Assembly (NCBI RefSeq): GCF_018614615.1
Contig: NZ_JAGGOK010000130.1
Span: 1 to 32,909 of the forward strand
Source of the DNA: Streptomyces sp. ISL-100
Lineage (GTDB): Bacteria; Actinomycetota; Actinomycetes; Streptomycetales; Streptomycetaceae
Direction of reading: 5' to 3'
Length of the DNA: 32,909 bases
Shown here piece by piece: positions 24,401 through 31,620 of this stretch. A program made the position numbers and the translations under genes. Under the pieces are notes generated by a model. It worked only from the letters and a program-made list of their open reading frames with translations, did not search any database and had not been told where the DNA came from. Numbering within the stretch: the stretch's first letter is position 1; each line of letters begins with the position of its first letter.

Positions 24401-26098
24401 TGATTCGTAGACCATCTCCTCGTCGAGCTCGCCGACGCGGCCGCCGCCCTTTTTGGGGTCGGCTCCGGCCAGGAAGACACCGAAGAGCCCGCGGTCGGGG
24501 ATGGTGCCGCCGGAGGTGACGGCCAGGCGCTGTGCCCCTGGGCGGCCCGTGACCGTACCGGCGATGCGGTCCCAGACCACGCGGGGGCGGAGCTCCGCGA
24601 AGGCGTCGGACGGGTAGCGGCCGGCGAGCATGTCGAGGACCGCCGTGAAGGCGGACTCGGGGAGCGAGGCGAAGGGGGCCGCGCGGCGGACGGTGGCGAG
24701 CAGGTCGTCGGCCTGCCAGGTGTCGAGCGCCACCATGGCGACGAGCTGCTGCGCCAGGACGTCGAGCGGGTTGGCGGGGACGCGCAGGGCCTCGATGGAG
24801 CCGCTGCGCATGCGCTCGGTGACGACGGCCGACTGGACGAGGTCGCCGCGGTACTTGGGGAAGACGACGCCGGTCGAGACCGCGCCGACCTGGTGCCCCG
24901 CGCGGCCGACACGCTGAAGACCGGAGGCCACGGACGGTGGTGACTCGACCTGGACGACGAGGTCCACCGCGCCCATGTCGATGCCCAGCTCCAGGCTGGA
25001 TGTGGCGACCACGGCGGGCAGCCGGCCGGCTTTGAGGTCCTCCTCTACCTGGGCGCGCTGTTCCTTGGAGACCGAACCGTGGTGGGCACGGGCGAGCAGG
25101 GGCGGAGCGCCCTTGGCGGCGCCCGCCTGAGCCATGATCTCGGCGGGTGACTGGTCATCGGGCAGTGGTTCGCCGGTGGCCCGTTCGTACGCGATCTCGT
25201 TGAGCCGGTTGCACAGGCGCTCGGCGAGGCGGCGGGAGTTCACGAAGACGATCGTCGAGCGGTGCGCCTGGACGAGGTCGGCGATGCGCTCCTCGACATG
25301 CGGCCAGATCGACGGCTTGTCGCCCGCGTCGTCGCCCTTGGCCGGGGCACCGCCCAGCTCTCCCAGGTCCTCCACGGGGACGACCACCGACAGGTCGAAC
25401 TCCTTGCCCGAAGGCGGCTGGACGATGGCGGCCTGGCGCCGGGGCGAGAGGAAGCGGGCGACCTCGTCCACCGGCCGGACCGTCGCGGACAGGCCGATCC
25501 GGCGGGCGGGGCGCGGCAGCAGCTCGTCGAGCCGCTCCAGAGATACGGCGAGATGCGCGCCGCGCTTGGTCCCTGCGACGGCGTGCACCTCGTCCAGGAT
25601 CACCGTCTCGATGCCGGCCAGGGCGTCGCGCGCGGCGGACGTGAGCATCAGGAACAGCGACTCGGGTGTGGTGATGAGGATGTCCGGCGGCTTCGTCGCG
25701 AGCGACCGCCGCTCGGCGGCCGGAGTGTCGCCGGAGCGGATGCCTACGCGGACGTCGGGTTCGGTCATGCCGAGTCGTACGGCTTCTTGGCGGATGCCGG
25801 TGAGGGGGCTGCGCAGGTTGCGCTCGACGTCGACCGCGAGGGCCTTGAGCGGTGATACGTACAGCACCCGGCAGCGCTGCCTGGGGTCGGCGGGCGGGGG
25901 CTTGGACGCCAGGTCGTCGAGGGCGGCGAGAAAGGCGGCCAGGGTCTTTCCGGAGCCGGTCGGGGCCACGACCAGGACTTCGGAACCTTCGGAGATGGCC
26001 TGCCAGGCGCCTTCCTGCGCCGCGGTGGGCGCCCTGAAGGCCCCCGTGAACCAGCCGCGGGTCGCGGGGGAGAAGGAGTCGAGCGCAGTCCTGGACAT
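21464..26098 (-). CDS. lhr: Lhr-family large ATP-dependent helicase
   Basis: The 1544-aa protein is a full-length Lhr, a 3'-5' DNA/RNA-DNA helicase of superfamily 2. Motif Q and Walker A APTGSGKT (45-52) are present, as are DEVH (169-172) and motif VI QRVGRAGH. The Lhr-specific winged-helix and core domains fill about 450-870, followed by the long C-terminal DUF-type region found only in long-form Lhr. Mycobacterial Lhr is DNA-damage inducible and is genetically linked to Nei. I chose ATG 26098 because a damage-type promoter ends 7 nt before it. The in-frame ATG at 26107 overlaps the -10 hexamer, and the TTG at 26128 lies in the -35 element. nei follows on the same strand. Confidence 0.93.
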   Translation of the reverse strand: MSRTALDSFSPATRGWFTGAFRAPTAAQEGAWQAISEGSEVLVVAPTGSGKTLAAFLAALDDLASKPPPADPRQRCRVLYVSPLKALAVDVERNLRSPLTGIRQEAVRLGMTEPDVRVGIRSGDTPAAERRSLATKPPDILITTPESLFLMLTSAARDALAGIETVILDEVHAVAGTKRGAHLAVSLERLDELLPRPARRIGLSATVRPVDEVARFLSPRRQAAIVQPPSGKEFDLSVVVPVEDLGELGGAPAKGDDAGDKPSIWPHVEERIADLVQAHRSTIVFVNSRRLAERLCNRLNEIAYERATGEPLPDDQSPAEIMAQAGAAKGAPPLLARAHHGSVSKEQRAQVEEDLKAGRLPAVVATSSLELGIDMGAVDLVVQVESPPSVASGLQRVGRAGHQVGAVSTGVVFPKYRGDLVQSAVVTERMRSGSIEALRVPANPLDVLAQQLVAMVALDTWQADDLLATVRRAAPFASLPESAFTAVLDMLAGRYPSDAFAELRPRVVWDRIAGTVTGRPGAQRLAVTSGGTIPDRGLFGVFLAGADPKKGGGRVGELDEEMVYESRVGDVFTLGTTSWRIEDITRDRVLVSPAPGVPGRLPFWKGDQLGRPLELGRALGAFVREVGSLTPEDARLRLTAAGLDAWAAENILSYLDEQRRAAGHIPDDRTIVVERFRDELGDWRVVIHSPFGAQVHAPWALALGSRLTERYGMDAQVMHADDGIVLRLPDADLMGFDLLDDEPSRQSTAFDSDQAPLGAADVAFDKGEVNQIVTDQVGGSALFAARFRECAARALLLPRRSPGKRTPLWQQRQRASQLLQVASEFGSFPIVLEAVRECLQDVFDVPGLTELMGDIESRRVRLVEVTTPEPSPFARSLLFGYVAQFLYEGDSPLAERRAAALSLDSRLLAELLGQAELRELLDADVLTELEQELQWLTEDRRVKDLEGVADLLRVLGPLTDTELAARGAEPGWAEALSTARRAIHVRIAGADHWAAVEDAGRLRDALGTALPVGVPEAFTEPVKDPLGDLLARFARTHGPFTSATAAARFGLGAAVTDGALQRLTANGRVVQGEFHPAGIGQEWCDATVLRRLRRRSLAALRHELEPVPPAALASFLPQWQHLGSSSLRGIDGLVRAVEQLQGASVPASALEKLVLPSRVAGYSPAMLDELTTTGEVLWAGSGALPGKDGWVSLYLADAAPLLLPQPHPLELTALHESVLTTLSGGYGLFFRQIADQVRATTHPDCTDPQLADALWDLAWSGRLTNDTLAPLRSLLGSGRTAGSTAHRAKRTVPRGRYGTLSAATRPASRTGPPTVSGRWSLLPAHEPDPTHRAHALARTLLDRHGVVTRGAVAAEGVEGGFSATYRILAAFEDSGQARRGYVVEGLGAAQFAMDGAVDRLRAAATARERAETDSPNRAVILAAADPANAYGAALPWPEPPSDAGHKPGRKAGALVVLVDGELTLYMERGGKTLLAWPTDPNDPAAPDPRLTAAAEALAKAAREGALGTVTVERTNGAPALTSPLGKTLEAAGFHPTPRGLRLRP

Positions 26099-26105
26099 GT
26101 CCCCC

Positions 26106-26128
26106 ATCGTGCACCCGACCACTGACAA
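26106..26128 (-). promoter_or_regulatory. RecA-NDp/PafBC-type DNA-damage promoter of lhr, leaderless
   Basis: On the minus strand TTGTCAGTG (26128-26120), 8 nt, then CACGAT (26111-26106) lie 7 nt before ATG 26098. TTGTCAGTG-N8-TANNNT is the LexA-independent damage promoter described in mycobacteria and bound with PafBC. The same nonamer and spacing occur before recA in this window. Confidence 0.7.
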
Positions 26129-26189
26129 CGGGCGTCCAGGACATGGACGTGCAGGTCAGCGGCGTGCGGGCGGGGCGCAGAATGGCTGT

Positions 26190-26930
26190 ATGGCGAAGGA
26201 GGCGGGAGGCGCGGGAGACGCGGGAGACATGCGGGACGTGCGTGAGGTGACGGGCGGGAAGGACGAGTGGGCGCGGCACTGGCAGTACCCGGGTGTGCCC
26301 GGCCTCGATCTGCTGCGGGCTCGCTATGTGCGTCATTCCTTCTCGCGGCACAGCCATGAGGGGTTCGTCCTCGGCGCGGTTTTCCGCGGAATCGAGGACG
26401 TGGTCATGCCGCAGGGCACGATCCAAGCACGCCCGGGCACCGTCGTCATGATCAACCCGGAGGTGCCGCACGCCGCGCACGCGGGCGTGCCCGAGGGCTG
26501 GTCGTACGCCACCCTGTACCCCTCGGCGCAGGTGGTCGCCGGCATCGCCGAGGAGACGACGAGCCTGCGCGGAACGGCCGGTTTCGCCGAGACCATCGTC
26601 GAGGACGCCGACACCGCGCGACTCATCCGCGGGGTCCACAGGGCGGCCGAGGAGGGCAACGCGCTCGCCGCCGACAGTCTGCTGCGGATCGCCGTGGCCA
26701 GGCTGCTGCGCCGGCACGGCCAGAGCCTGCCCGCACGTGCGCCGACGGTCGCCCTGCTGGCGGAGCTCACCGCCCAGCAGACCTTCAGCACCGGTCAGCA
26801 CCTGGTTCTGGACGCCAGGGGCGCGGGACTTGTGGCGGCAGCGCTCGCGCTCGTCCTGCGCGCCCCCTTCCTCGTGGTGGTCGGGGCTGCGGTGGTCGTC
26901 ACGGCGGGTGTACGGGCGATCAGCGGCTGA
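26190..26930 (+). CDS. AraC-type sensor domain fused to the C-terminal part of AzlD (deletion relic)
   Basis: The 246-aa frame joins two unrelated pieces. Residues 1 to about 184 are the cupin sensor domain of an AraC-family regulator (HSFSRHSHEGFVLG, then VVMINPEVPHAAH), but the two AraC helix-turn-helix motifs that should follow are missing. From about residue 188 to the end the sequence matches the C-terminal part of AzlD, the small subunit of branched-chain amino acid exporter AzlCD (TFSTGQHLVLDAR, then RAPFLVVVGAAVVV). In related Streptomyces I recall an araC-azlC-azlD row here, so one deletion seems to have removed the HTH, all of azlC and the start of azlD. The junction is about 26742-26755. 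The product cannot regulate DNA in the AraC way or export amino acids. CAGAAT lies 6 nt before ATG 26190. Confidence 0.75.
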   Translation: MAKEAGGAGDAGDMRDVREVTGGKDEWARHWQYPGVPGLDLLRARYVRHSFSRHSHEGFVLGAVFRGIEDVVMPQGTIQARPGTVVMINPEVPHAAHAGVPEGWSYATLYPSAQVVAGIAEETTSLRGTAGFAETIVEDADTARLIRGVHRAAEEGNALAADSLLRIAVARLLRRHGQSLPARAPTVALLAELTAQQTFSTGQHLVLDARGAGLVAAALALVLRAPFLVVVGAAVVVTAGVRAISG

Positions 26931-26972
26931 CGTACAACCGCCGCCCTGTCGCCGCGCGCCGGCTCGCCGGAA

Positions 26973-27887
26973 TCAGCCGATGACGCGTCCGTACGCCCGT
27001 AGCGTCAGCAGCGCGTCGATCGTCACGATCGGACGCGCCTCCAGCGCGGTCCCCGGCGCCCATTCCCGTCGGCGGATCGGCCAGCCCCCGTCCTCCAGTT
27101 GTCCGCCCGCGAGGAAGTCCAGCGAGCGGCTCATCTCCTCGTCGGTGAACCAGTCACGGGCGAGCGATCCCGGCGTACGGGCGTAGTCGTACGCGAAATG
27201 GTGCTCGCCCGGCGCGTACCCCGCGGCGACGGGCTGCTCCCCGGCCCGCGCCGGATCCAGGACGACGAGCCGCTGCTCGCGCACCAGCCGGCCGAGCCGG
27301 TCCGCGGCGGCCTTCGCCCGGGTCCTGTCGGGCACGCCGTCCAGGAAGGCGACCGCCGCCTGGACCTCGTACGGATGGGACTTCTCCAGCGCTCCGACCG
27401 CGGCCCAGCAGAAATCGGTGGCCCTGAAGAGCCACGCGTGCCACACCTCACTGCGGTGCAGCAGGCCCACCACAGGGCCCGTCGCCAGGAGATCGCCCGG
27501 AGGGTCGTCCACGACCGGGACGAACGGTGCGGCCGGATAGCCGCGCAACGAACGGGCTACCGCAGGCAGTGCCCCCTCCTTCGTCGACGCGTCGGACAGA
27601 TAGCGGCACATCCGCTCCACCCGCACGCCCTCGCAGCGGCCGATGGAATCGAGGACACGCAGCGCGTGAGCGACGTGCAGCGGCTGGCTCACGGGACCGC
27701 GCAGATCGGGTTCCAGTGCGTAGCCGTAGCCGCCGTCATCGCCCTGGTACGGGGCGAGCGCCCTTTCGACCGTGTCTGGGCCACCGTCCAGGAAGTGGTA
27801 GGCGAACCGCCGTTGTTCGAGCACGCGGGCCGTCAGCCAGATGAAGTGCTCGGCGCGTGCGAGGGGAGATGCTCCGGATCCAGCCAT
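26973..27887 (-). CDS. Unknown protein with terpene-cyclase-like helical repeat features
   Basis: I do not recognise a named family for this 304-aa protein. It has no signal peptide or membrane helix. The helical pattern and two segments, GDDGGYGYALEPDL (about 49-62) and QLEDGGWPIRRREW near the C-terminus, resemble the QW-type repeats of the alpha/alpha barrel of squalene cyclases and prenyltransferase beta subunits. The DxDD acid motif of cyclases is not seen, so catalysis is not implied. It is divergent from the DUF3046 gene with a 79-nt gap. TACGGT lies 6 nt before ATG 27887 and there is no ribosome binding site, another leaderless layout. Confidence 0.75.
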   Translation of the reverse strand: MAGSGASPLARAEHFIWLTARVLEQRRFAYHFLDGGPDTVERALAPYQGDDGGYGYALEPDLRGPVSQPLHVAHALRVLDSIGRCEGVRVERMCRYLSDASTKEGALPAVARSLRGYPAAPFVPVVDDPPGDLLATGPVVGLLHRSEVWHAWLFRATDFCWAAVGALEKSHPYEVQAAVAFLDGVPDRTRAKAAADRLGRLVREQRLVVLDPARAGEQPVAAGYAPGEHHFAYDYARTPGSLARDWFTDEEMSRSLDFLAGGQLEDGGWPIRRREWAPGTALEARPIVTIDALLTLRAYGRVIG

Positions 27888-27893
27888 GGAACG

Positions 27894-27960
27894 ACCGTAG
27901 GACGGAAAGCGCTCTCGGGAAGCTCCGGGGACCGGTCTGCACTCTCAGGGGCGCGATACT
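27894..27960. promoter_or_regulatory. Divergent leaderless promoter pair
   Basis: Minus-strand TACGGT (27899-27894) serves the 304-aa gene. Plus-strand GATACT (27955-27960) lies 6 nt before the DUF3046 ATG 27967. Both lack ribosome binding sites, and the -35 regions are weak. Confidence 0.4.
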
Positions 27961-27966
27961 GGAGTC

Positions 27967-28161
27967 ATGCGGTTGACGATTTTCTGGGAGCGGATGGCGG
28001 AGCACTTCGGCGAGGCGTACGCCGATTCCTTCGCCCGCGATCACGTGATGGCCGAGCTCGGCGGTCGCACGGTGAACCAGGCCCTGGCGGCCGGCTGGGA
28101 CGCGAAGAGCGTCTGGCGCGGCGTCTGCGTCGCGATGGACGTGCCCGCCGACAGGCGCTGA
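27967..28161 (+). CDS. DUF3046 family protein
   Basis: The 64-aa protein (MRLTIFWERMAEHFGEAYADS, truncated here in quotation only by position) belongs to DUF3046. This is a small actinobacterial family usually encoded just upstream of recA-recX, for example in mycobacteria. It has conserved aromatic and charged residues, including WERMAEHFG and GWDAKSVWRGVC, and no membrane segment. Function is unknown. The length is typical for the family. ATG 27967 is preceded by a -10-like GATACT at 6 nt and has no properly spaced ribosome binding site. Confidence 0.88.
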   Translation: MRLTIFWERMAEHFGEAYADSFARDHVMAELGGRTVNQALAAGWDAKSVWRGVCVAMDVPADRR

Positions 28162-28204
28162 CGTGCATGGGGGGCAAGGGGCGGAGGGGCCGGATGTCAC
28201 AGGC

Positions 28205-29479
28205 ATGGGCCAGACTGACCCCGTGGCATCCACTGACGAGCCCGCCGGGCATGAAGACTCGCCGACCGCACCGCCGCCCGCGAGCCCCAGGGCGGACAGC
28301 GGTCCGGCCCGCATGCCCCGGTGGCTGCCGCGCGCCATGGTGCTCGCGCTCGCTCTCTACGCCTGCTTCCAGCTCGGCAACTGGGCGTTCCACCAGCTCG
28401 TAGGCCTGCTGCTCAACGTCCTGATCGCCTTCTTCCTGGCTCTCGCGATCGAGCCCGCCGTCGGGCGCATGGCGGCCCACGGCATGCGGCGCGGCCTCGC
28501 GACCTTCCTGGTCTTCATCGGAGTGCTGGTCGCGGGCGTCGGCTTCATCGTGCTGCTCGGCTCGATGCTGGCCGGCCAGATCATCGAGATGGTCGAGGAC
28601 TTCCCGAAGTACGTCGACCAGGTGATCAACTGGATCAACCAGACGTTCCGCACGGAGTTCTCCCGGGTGGATATCCAGGCCAGCGTCCTGAACTCCGACT
28701 GGCTGCGCAGGTACGTACAGAACAGCGCGACCGGCGTCCTGGACGTGTCGGCGACTGTGCTGGGCGGGCTGTTCCAGCTGCTGACGATCTTCCTGTTCTC
28801 CTTCTACTTCGCGGCCGACGGACCACGGCTGCGCCGCGCCCTGTGCTCTGTACTGCCGCCGGCCCGCCAGGCCGAGGTGCTGCGCGCCTGGGAGATCGCG
28901 GTCGACAAGACCGGCGGCTACATCTACTCACGCGGTCTGATGGCGCTCATCTCCGGCGTCGCGCACTACATCCTGCTGCTGATCCTCGACGTGCCGTACG
29001 CGCCCGCCCTCGCGGTGTGGGTGGGGCTCATCTCGCAGTTCATTCCGACGATCGGTACGTACCTGGCGGGCTCACTGCCGATGCTGGTCGCCTTCACCGT
29101 CAACCCCTGGTACGCGCTGTGGGTGCTCGGATTCGTCGTCGTCTACCAGCAGTTCGAGAACTACGTACTGCAGCCCAAGCTGACGGCGACGACCGTCAAC
29201 ATCCATCCGGCGGTCGCCTTCGGCTCGGTCGTCGCGGGCACGGCGCTGCTGGGGGCGGTGGGCGCGCTGATCGCGATTCCGGCGATCGCGACGCTGCAGG
29301 CCTTCCTGGGCGCGTATGTGAAGCGGTACGCCGTGACGGACGACCCGCGTGTGCACGGCAGACACCCGCGGCGCCGCGGCGTCTCGGCCTTCGTACGCCT
29401 GCGGCGCACGGGGCGCCACGAGCCCCGGCGGGAGCCGCGCACAGACCAGGCGCCGCCGCCCTCGGACGACGACGCCTGA
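28205..29479 (+). CDS. AI-2E family transporter (putative permease)
   Basis: The roughly 424-aa membrane protein belongs to the AI-2E/PerM (UPF0118) family. About eight hydrophobic helices lie in the usual pattern: a pair at about residues 42-80, one at 90-115, then a soluble loop, then helices from about 190 to 375. Family features include the FLFSFYFAADG segment, the GLISQFIPTIGTYLAG motif and YQQFENYVLQPKL near the C-terminus. Members are proposed exporters or Na+/H+ antiporters; the substrate here is unknown. Both termini are long and disordered, and the C-terminus is Arg-rich. The start is uncertain: ATG 28205 lacks a ribosome binding site, while in-frame GTG 28223 has CAGACT 6 nt upstream and could be a leaderless start. 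Confidence 0.88.
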   Translation: MGQTDPVASTDEPAGHEDSPTAPPPASPRADSGPARMPRWLPRAMVLALALYACFQLGNWAFHQLVGLLLNVLIAFFLALAIEPAVGRMAAHGMRRGLATFLVFIGVLVAGVGFIVLLGSMLAGQIIEMVEDFPKYVDQVINWINQTFRTEFSRVDIQASVLNSDWLRRYVQNSATGVLDVSATVLGGLFQLLTIFLFSFYFAADGPRLRRALCSVLPPARQAEVLRAWEIAVDKTGGYIYSRGLMALISGVAHYILLLILDVPYAPALAVWVGLISQFIPTIGTYLAGSLPMLVAFTVNPWYALWVLGFVVVYQQFENYVLQPKLTATTVNIHPAVAFGSVVAGTALLGAVGALIAIPAIATLQAFLGAYVKRYAVTDDPRVHGRHPRRRGVSAFVRLRRTGRHEPRREPRTDQAPPPSDDDA

Positions 29480-29495
29480 GGTCACGTACGCGCGG

Positions 29496-29750
29496 TCAGT
29501 GGCGCTCCAGCTCCACCCGCGGCAGTGCCTTGCGCAGCCACCACGCGCGACGCCCCAGCAGCTGCATCACCGCGGGCACGATCAGGCAGCGGATGACGAC
29601 GGCGTCCAGCAGGATCGCGACCGCCAGGCCGAGGCCGAACTGCTGGAGCATCCGGTCCGGGCTGAGCATGAAGGCCGAGAACATGACCCGATAGGCGCGC
29701 GACGGGGCCGGGCCGGTGGGCGTGGTGCGCTTGACACCGAAATCGAACAT
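29496..29750 (-). pseudogene. C-terminal relic of an MMPL/RND-type transporter
   Basis: The 84-codon frame encodes only the last membrane helix and tail of an MMPL family exporter (about 700 aa when complete). It shows FSAFMLSPDRMLQQFGLG, then the LLDAVVIRCLIVPAVM helix, then LGRRAWWL and a PRVELE ending. Recognisable similarity starts at about residue 23. Upstream of that the frame enters the recA promoter region, so everything before has been lost. The ATG at 29750 lies inside the LexA site and is probably not used. It is convergent with the AI-2E gene. Confidence 0.75.
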
Positions 29751-29760
29751 CCATTCTGAT
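29731..29760 (+). promoter_or_regulatory. recA promoter P1 with LexA (SOS) operator
   Basis: A perfect -35 TTGACA (29731-29736) and -10-like TCTGAT (29755-29760) are 18 bp apart. Between them lies GAAC-ATCC-ATTC (29745-29756), a variant of the Gram-positive LexA box GAAC-N4-GTTC of the kind described for Streptomyces recA. LexA bound here would block RNA polymerase. Confidence 0.75.
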
Positions 29761-29820
29761 GGGGTTCTGGCCGGGAAGCTGCGAGGGTTTATCCACAGGT
29801 CAGGACGGCGCCGGGACGCG

Positions 29821-29843
29821 TTGTCAGTGGCAGGAGATAGCGT
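29821..29843 (+). promoter_or_regulatory. recA promoter P2, RecA-NDp/PafBC type
   Basis: TTGTCAGTG (29821-29829), an 8-nt spacer and TAGCGT (29838-29843) fit the LexA-independent damage promoter TTGTCAGTG-N8-TANNNT exactly. The leader to ATG 29887 would be about 37 nt and contains GGTGGA as ribosome binding site. Confidence 0.8.
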
Positions 29844-29886
29844 CTTTGACGTGAAGCGATCGACTCAAGCAAATCGGGTGGAACCC

Positions 29887-31014
29887 ATGGCAGCAGGCAC
29901 CGACCGCGAGAAGGCGCTCGACGCCGCGCTCGCGCAGATTGAACGGCAATTCGGCAAGGGCGCAGTCATGCGCCTCGGCGACCGGCCGAACGACCCCATC
30001 GAGGTCATCTCTACCGGGTCGACCGCTCTGGACATCGCGCTCGGCGTCGGCGGGCTGCCGCGCGGGCGTGTGGTGGAGGTGTACGGACCGGAATCCTCCG
30101 GTAAGACGACGCTGACGCTGCACGCCGTGGCGAACGCGCAGAAGGCCGGCGGCACCGTCGCCTTCGTGGACGCCGAGCACGCGCTCGACCCGGAGTACGC
30201 GAAGGCGCTCGGCGTCGACACGGACAACCTGATCCTCTCCCAGCCGGACACCGGCGAGCAGGCACTCGAGATCGTGGACATGCTGGTCCGCTCGGGCGCC
30301 ATCGACCTCATCGTCATCGACTCCGTCGCAGCCCTGGTGCCGCGAGCGGAAATCGAGGGTGAGATGGGCGACTCGCACGTCGGTCTCCAGGCCCGGCTGA
30401 TGAGCCAGGCGCTGCGCAAGATCACCGGTGCGCTGCACCAGTCCCAGACCACGGCCATCTTCATCAACCAGCTCCGCGAGAAGATCGGTGTGATGTTCGG
30501 CTCGCCGGAGACCACGACCGGTGGCCGGGCGCTGAAGTTCTACGCCTCGGTGCGGCTCGACATCCGCCGCATCGAGACCCTCAAGGACGGCACGGACGCG
30601 GTCGGCAACCGCACCCGCGTCAAGGTCGTCAAGAACAAGGTCGCGCCGCCGTTCAAGCAGGCGGAGTTCGACATCCTCTACGGCCAGGGCATCAGCCGCG
30701 AGGGCGGTCTGATCGACATGGGCGTGGAGCACGGCTTCGTCCGCAAGGCGGGTGCCTGGTACACGTACGAGGGCGACCAGCTCGGCCAGGGCAAGGAGAA
30801 CGCCCGTAACTTCCTGAAGGACAACCCCGATCTCGCCGACGAGATCGAGAAGAAGATCAAGGAGAAGCTGGGCGTCGGCGTCAAGCCCGTGGCCCCGGCA
30901 GCCGAGCCCGGCGCGGACGCGGCGGTCAGCACCCCGGCCGCGGCCGACGCGAAGTCGGTACCGGCTCCGGCGACCAAGGCCAAGACGGCCAAGCCCGCGG
31001 CAGCCAAGAGCTAG
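29887..31014 (+). CDS. recA: RecA recombinase
   Basis: The 375-aa protein forms ATP-dependent filaments on single-stranded DNA, pairs homologous strands and triggers LexA self-cleavage. Walker A is GPESSGKT (67-74). The DNA-binding loop regions are GEMGDSHVGLQARLMSQ and FINQLREKIGVMFGSPETT. The core is full length. After about residue 330 comes an Ala/Pro/Lys-rich tail typical of Streptomyces RecA, ending in repeated AK pairs, unlike the acidic tail of E. coli. ATG 29887 is the family start (MAAGTDREKALD); upstream in-frame GTG codons would read through the promoter. Two promoters, one LexA-controlled and one damage-type, precede it. recX follows 3 nt after the stop. Confidence 0.98.
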   Translation: MAAGTDREKALDAALAQIERQFGKGAVMRLGDRPNDPIEVISTGSTALDIALGVGGLPRGRVVEVYGPESSGKTTLTLHAVANAQKAGGTVAFVDAEHALDPEYAKALGVDTDNLILSQPDTGEQALEIVDMLVRSGAIDLIVIDSVAALVPRAEIEGEMGDSHVGLQARLMSQALRKITGALHQSQTTAIFINQLREKIGVMFGSPETTTGGRALKFYASVRLDIRRIETLKDGTDAVGNRTRVKVVKNKVAPPFKQAEFDILYGQGISREGGLIDMGVEHGFVRKAGAWYTYEGDQLGQGKENARNFLKDNPDLADEIEKKIKEKLGVGVKPVAPAAEPGADAAVSTPAAADAKSVPAPATKAKTAKPAAAKS

Positions 31015-31017
31015 ACC

Positions 31018-31620
31018 GTGACCCGGAGGACGGACTGGCCGGGAAGCGCAAGCGAAGGCATGGATGCCGAGGACAGCGGCAGCCCCGACCCGTCGAGGGC
31101 CGGAAAGGGGCTGCCGCCTCAGGATCCAGGTGAGCAGGCGCGGGCGATCTGCCTGCGGCTGCTCACCGGAACCGCGCGCACCCGCAAACAGCTCGCGGAC
31201 GCTCTCCACAAGCGGGGCATCCCTGACGACGTTTCGGACGAGGTGCTGTCCCGCTTCGAGGAGGTCGGGCTCATCGACGACGCGGCCTTCGCGGACGCCT
31301 GGGTGGAGTCCCGGCACCACGGCCGGGGCCTCGCCCGGCGGGCGCTCGCGCGGGAGCTGCGTAACAAGGGCGTCGCCCCCACCCTCATTGATGACGCGAT
31401 GGGGCAGCTAGACGCCGATCAGGAGGAAGAGCGGGCCCGCGAGCTGGTGGCCCGCAAACTCCGCTCCACCCGCGGCTTGGAGCGCGACCGCCGGCTGCGC
31501 CGACTCGCCGGCATGCTGGCCCGCAAGGGCTACCCCGAGGGCATGGCCCTGCGGGTGGTCAGACGCGCCCTCGAAGAGGAAGGCGAGAACACGGAGGGGC
31601 TGGACTACGACCCGCTCTAG
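31018..31620 (+). CDS. recX: RecX, RecA regulatory protein
   Basis: The 200-aa protein belongs to the RecX family, which binds inside the RecA filament groove and limits its extension and ATPase. An N-terminal Gly/Asp/Pro-rich extension of about 40 residues precedes three tandem three-helix units (about 42-185). Typical blocks are RTRKQLADALHKRGIPDDV, the LIDDAAFADAWVESR segment and the ARELRNKGV segment. GTG 31018 lies 3 nt after the recA stop, so the genes form one operon with probable translational coupling. Confidence 0.95.
   Translation: MTRRTDWPGSASEGMDAEDSGSPDPSRAGKGLPPQDPGEQARAICLRLLTGTARTRKQLADALHKRGIPDDVSDEVLSRFEEVGLIDDAAFADAWVESRHHGRGLARRALARELRNKGVAPTLIDDAMGQLDADQEEERARELVARKLRSTRGLERDRRLRRLAGMLARKGYPEGMALRVVRRALEEEGENTEGLDYDPL

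Noticed and set aside
29482..29796. A 104-codon minus-strand frame overlapping the recA promoter
   Set aside because: It is out of frame with the MMPL relic and its composition is typical of a shadow frame.
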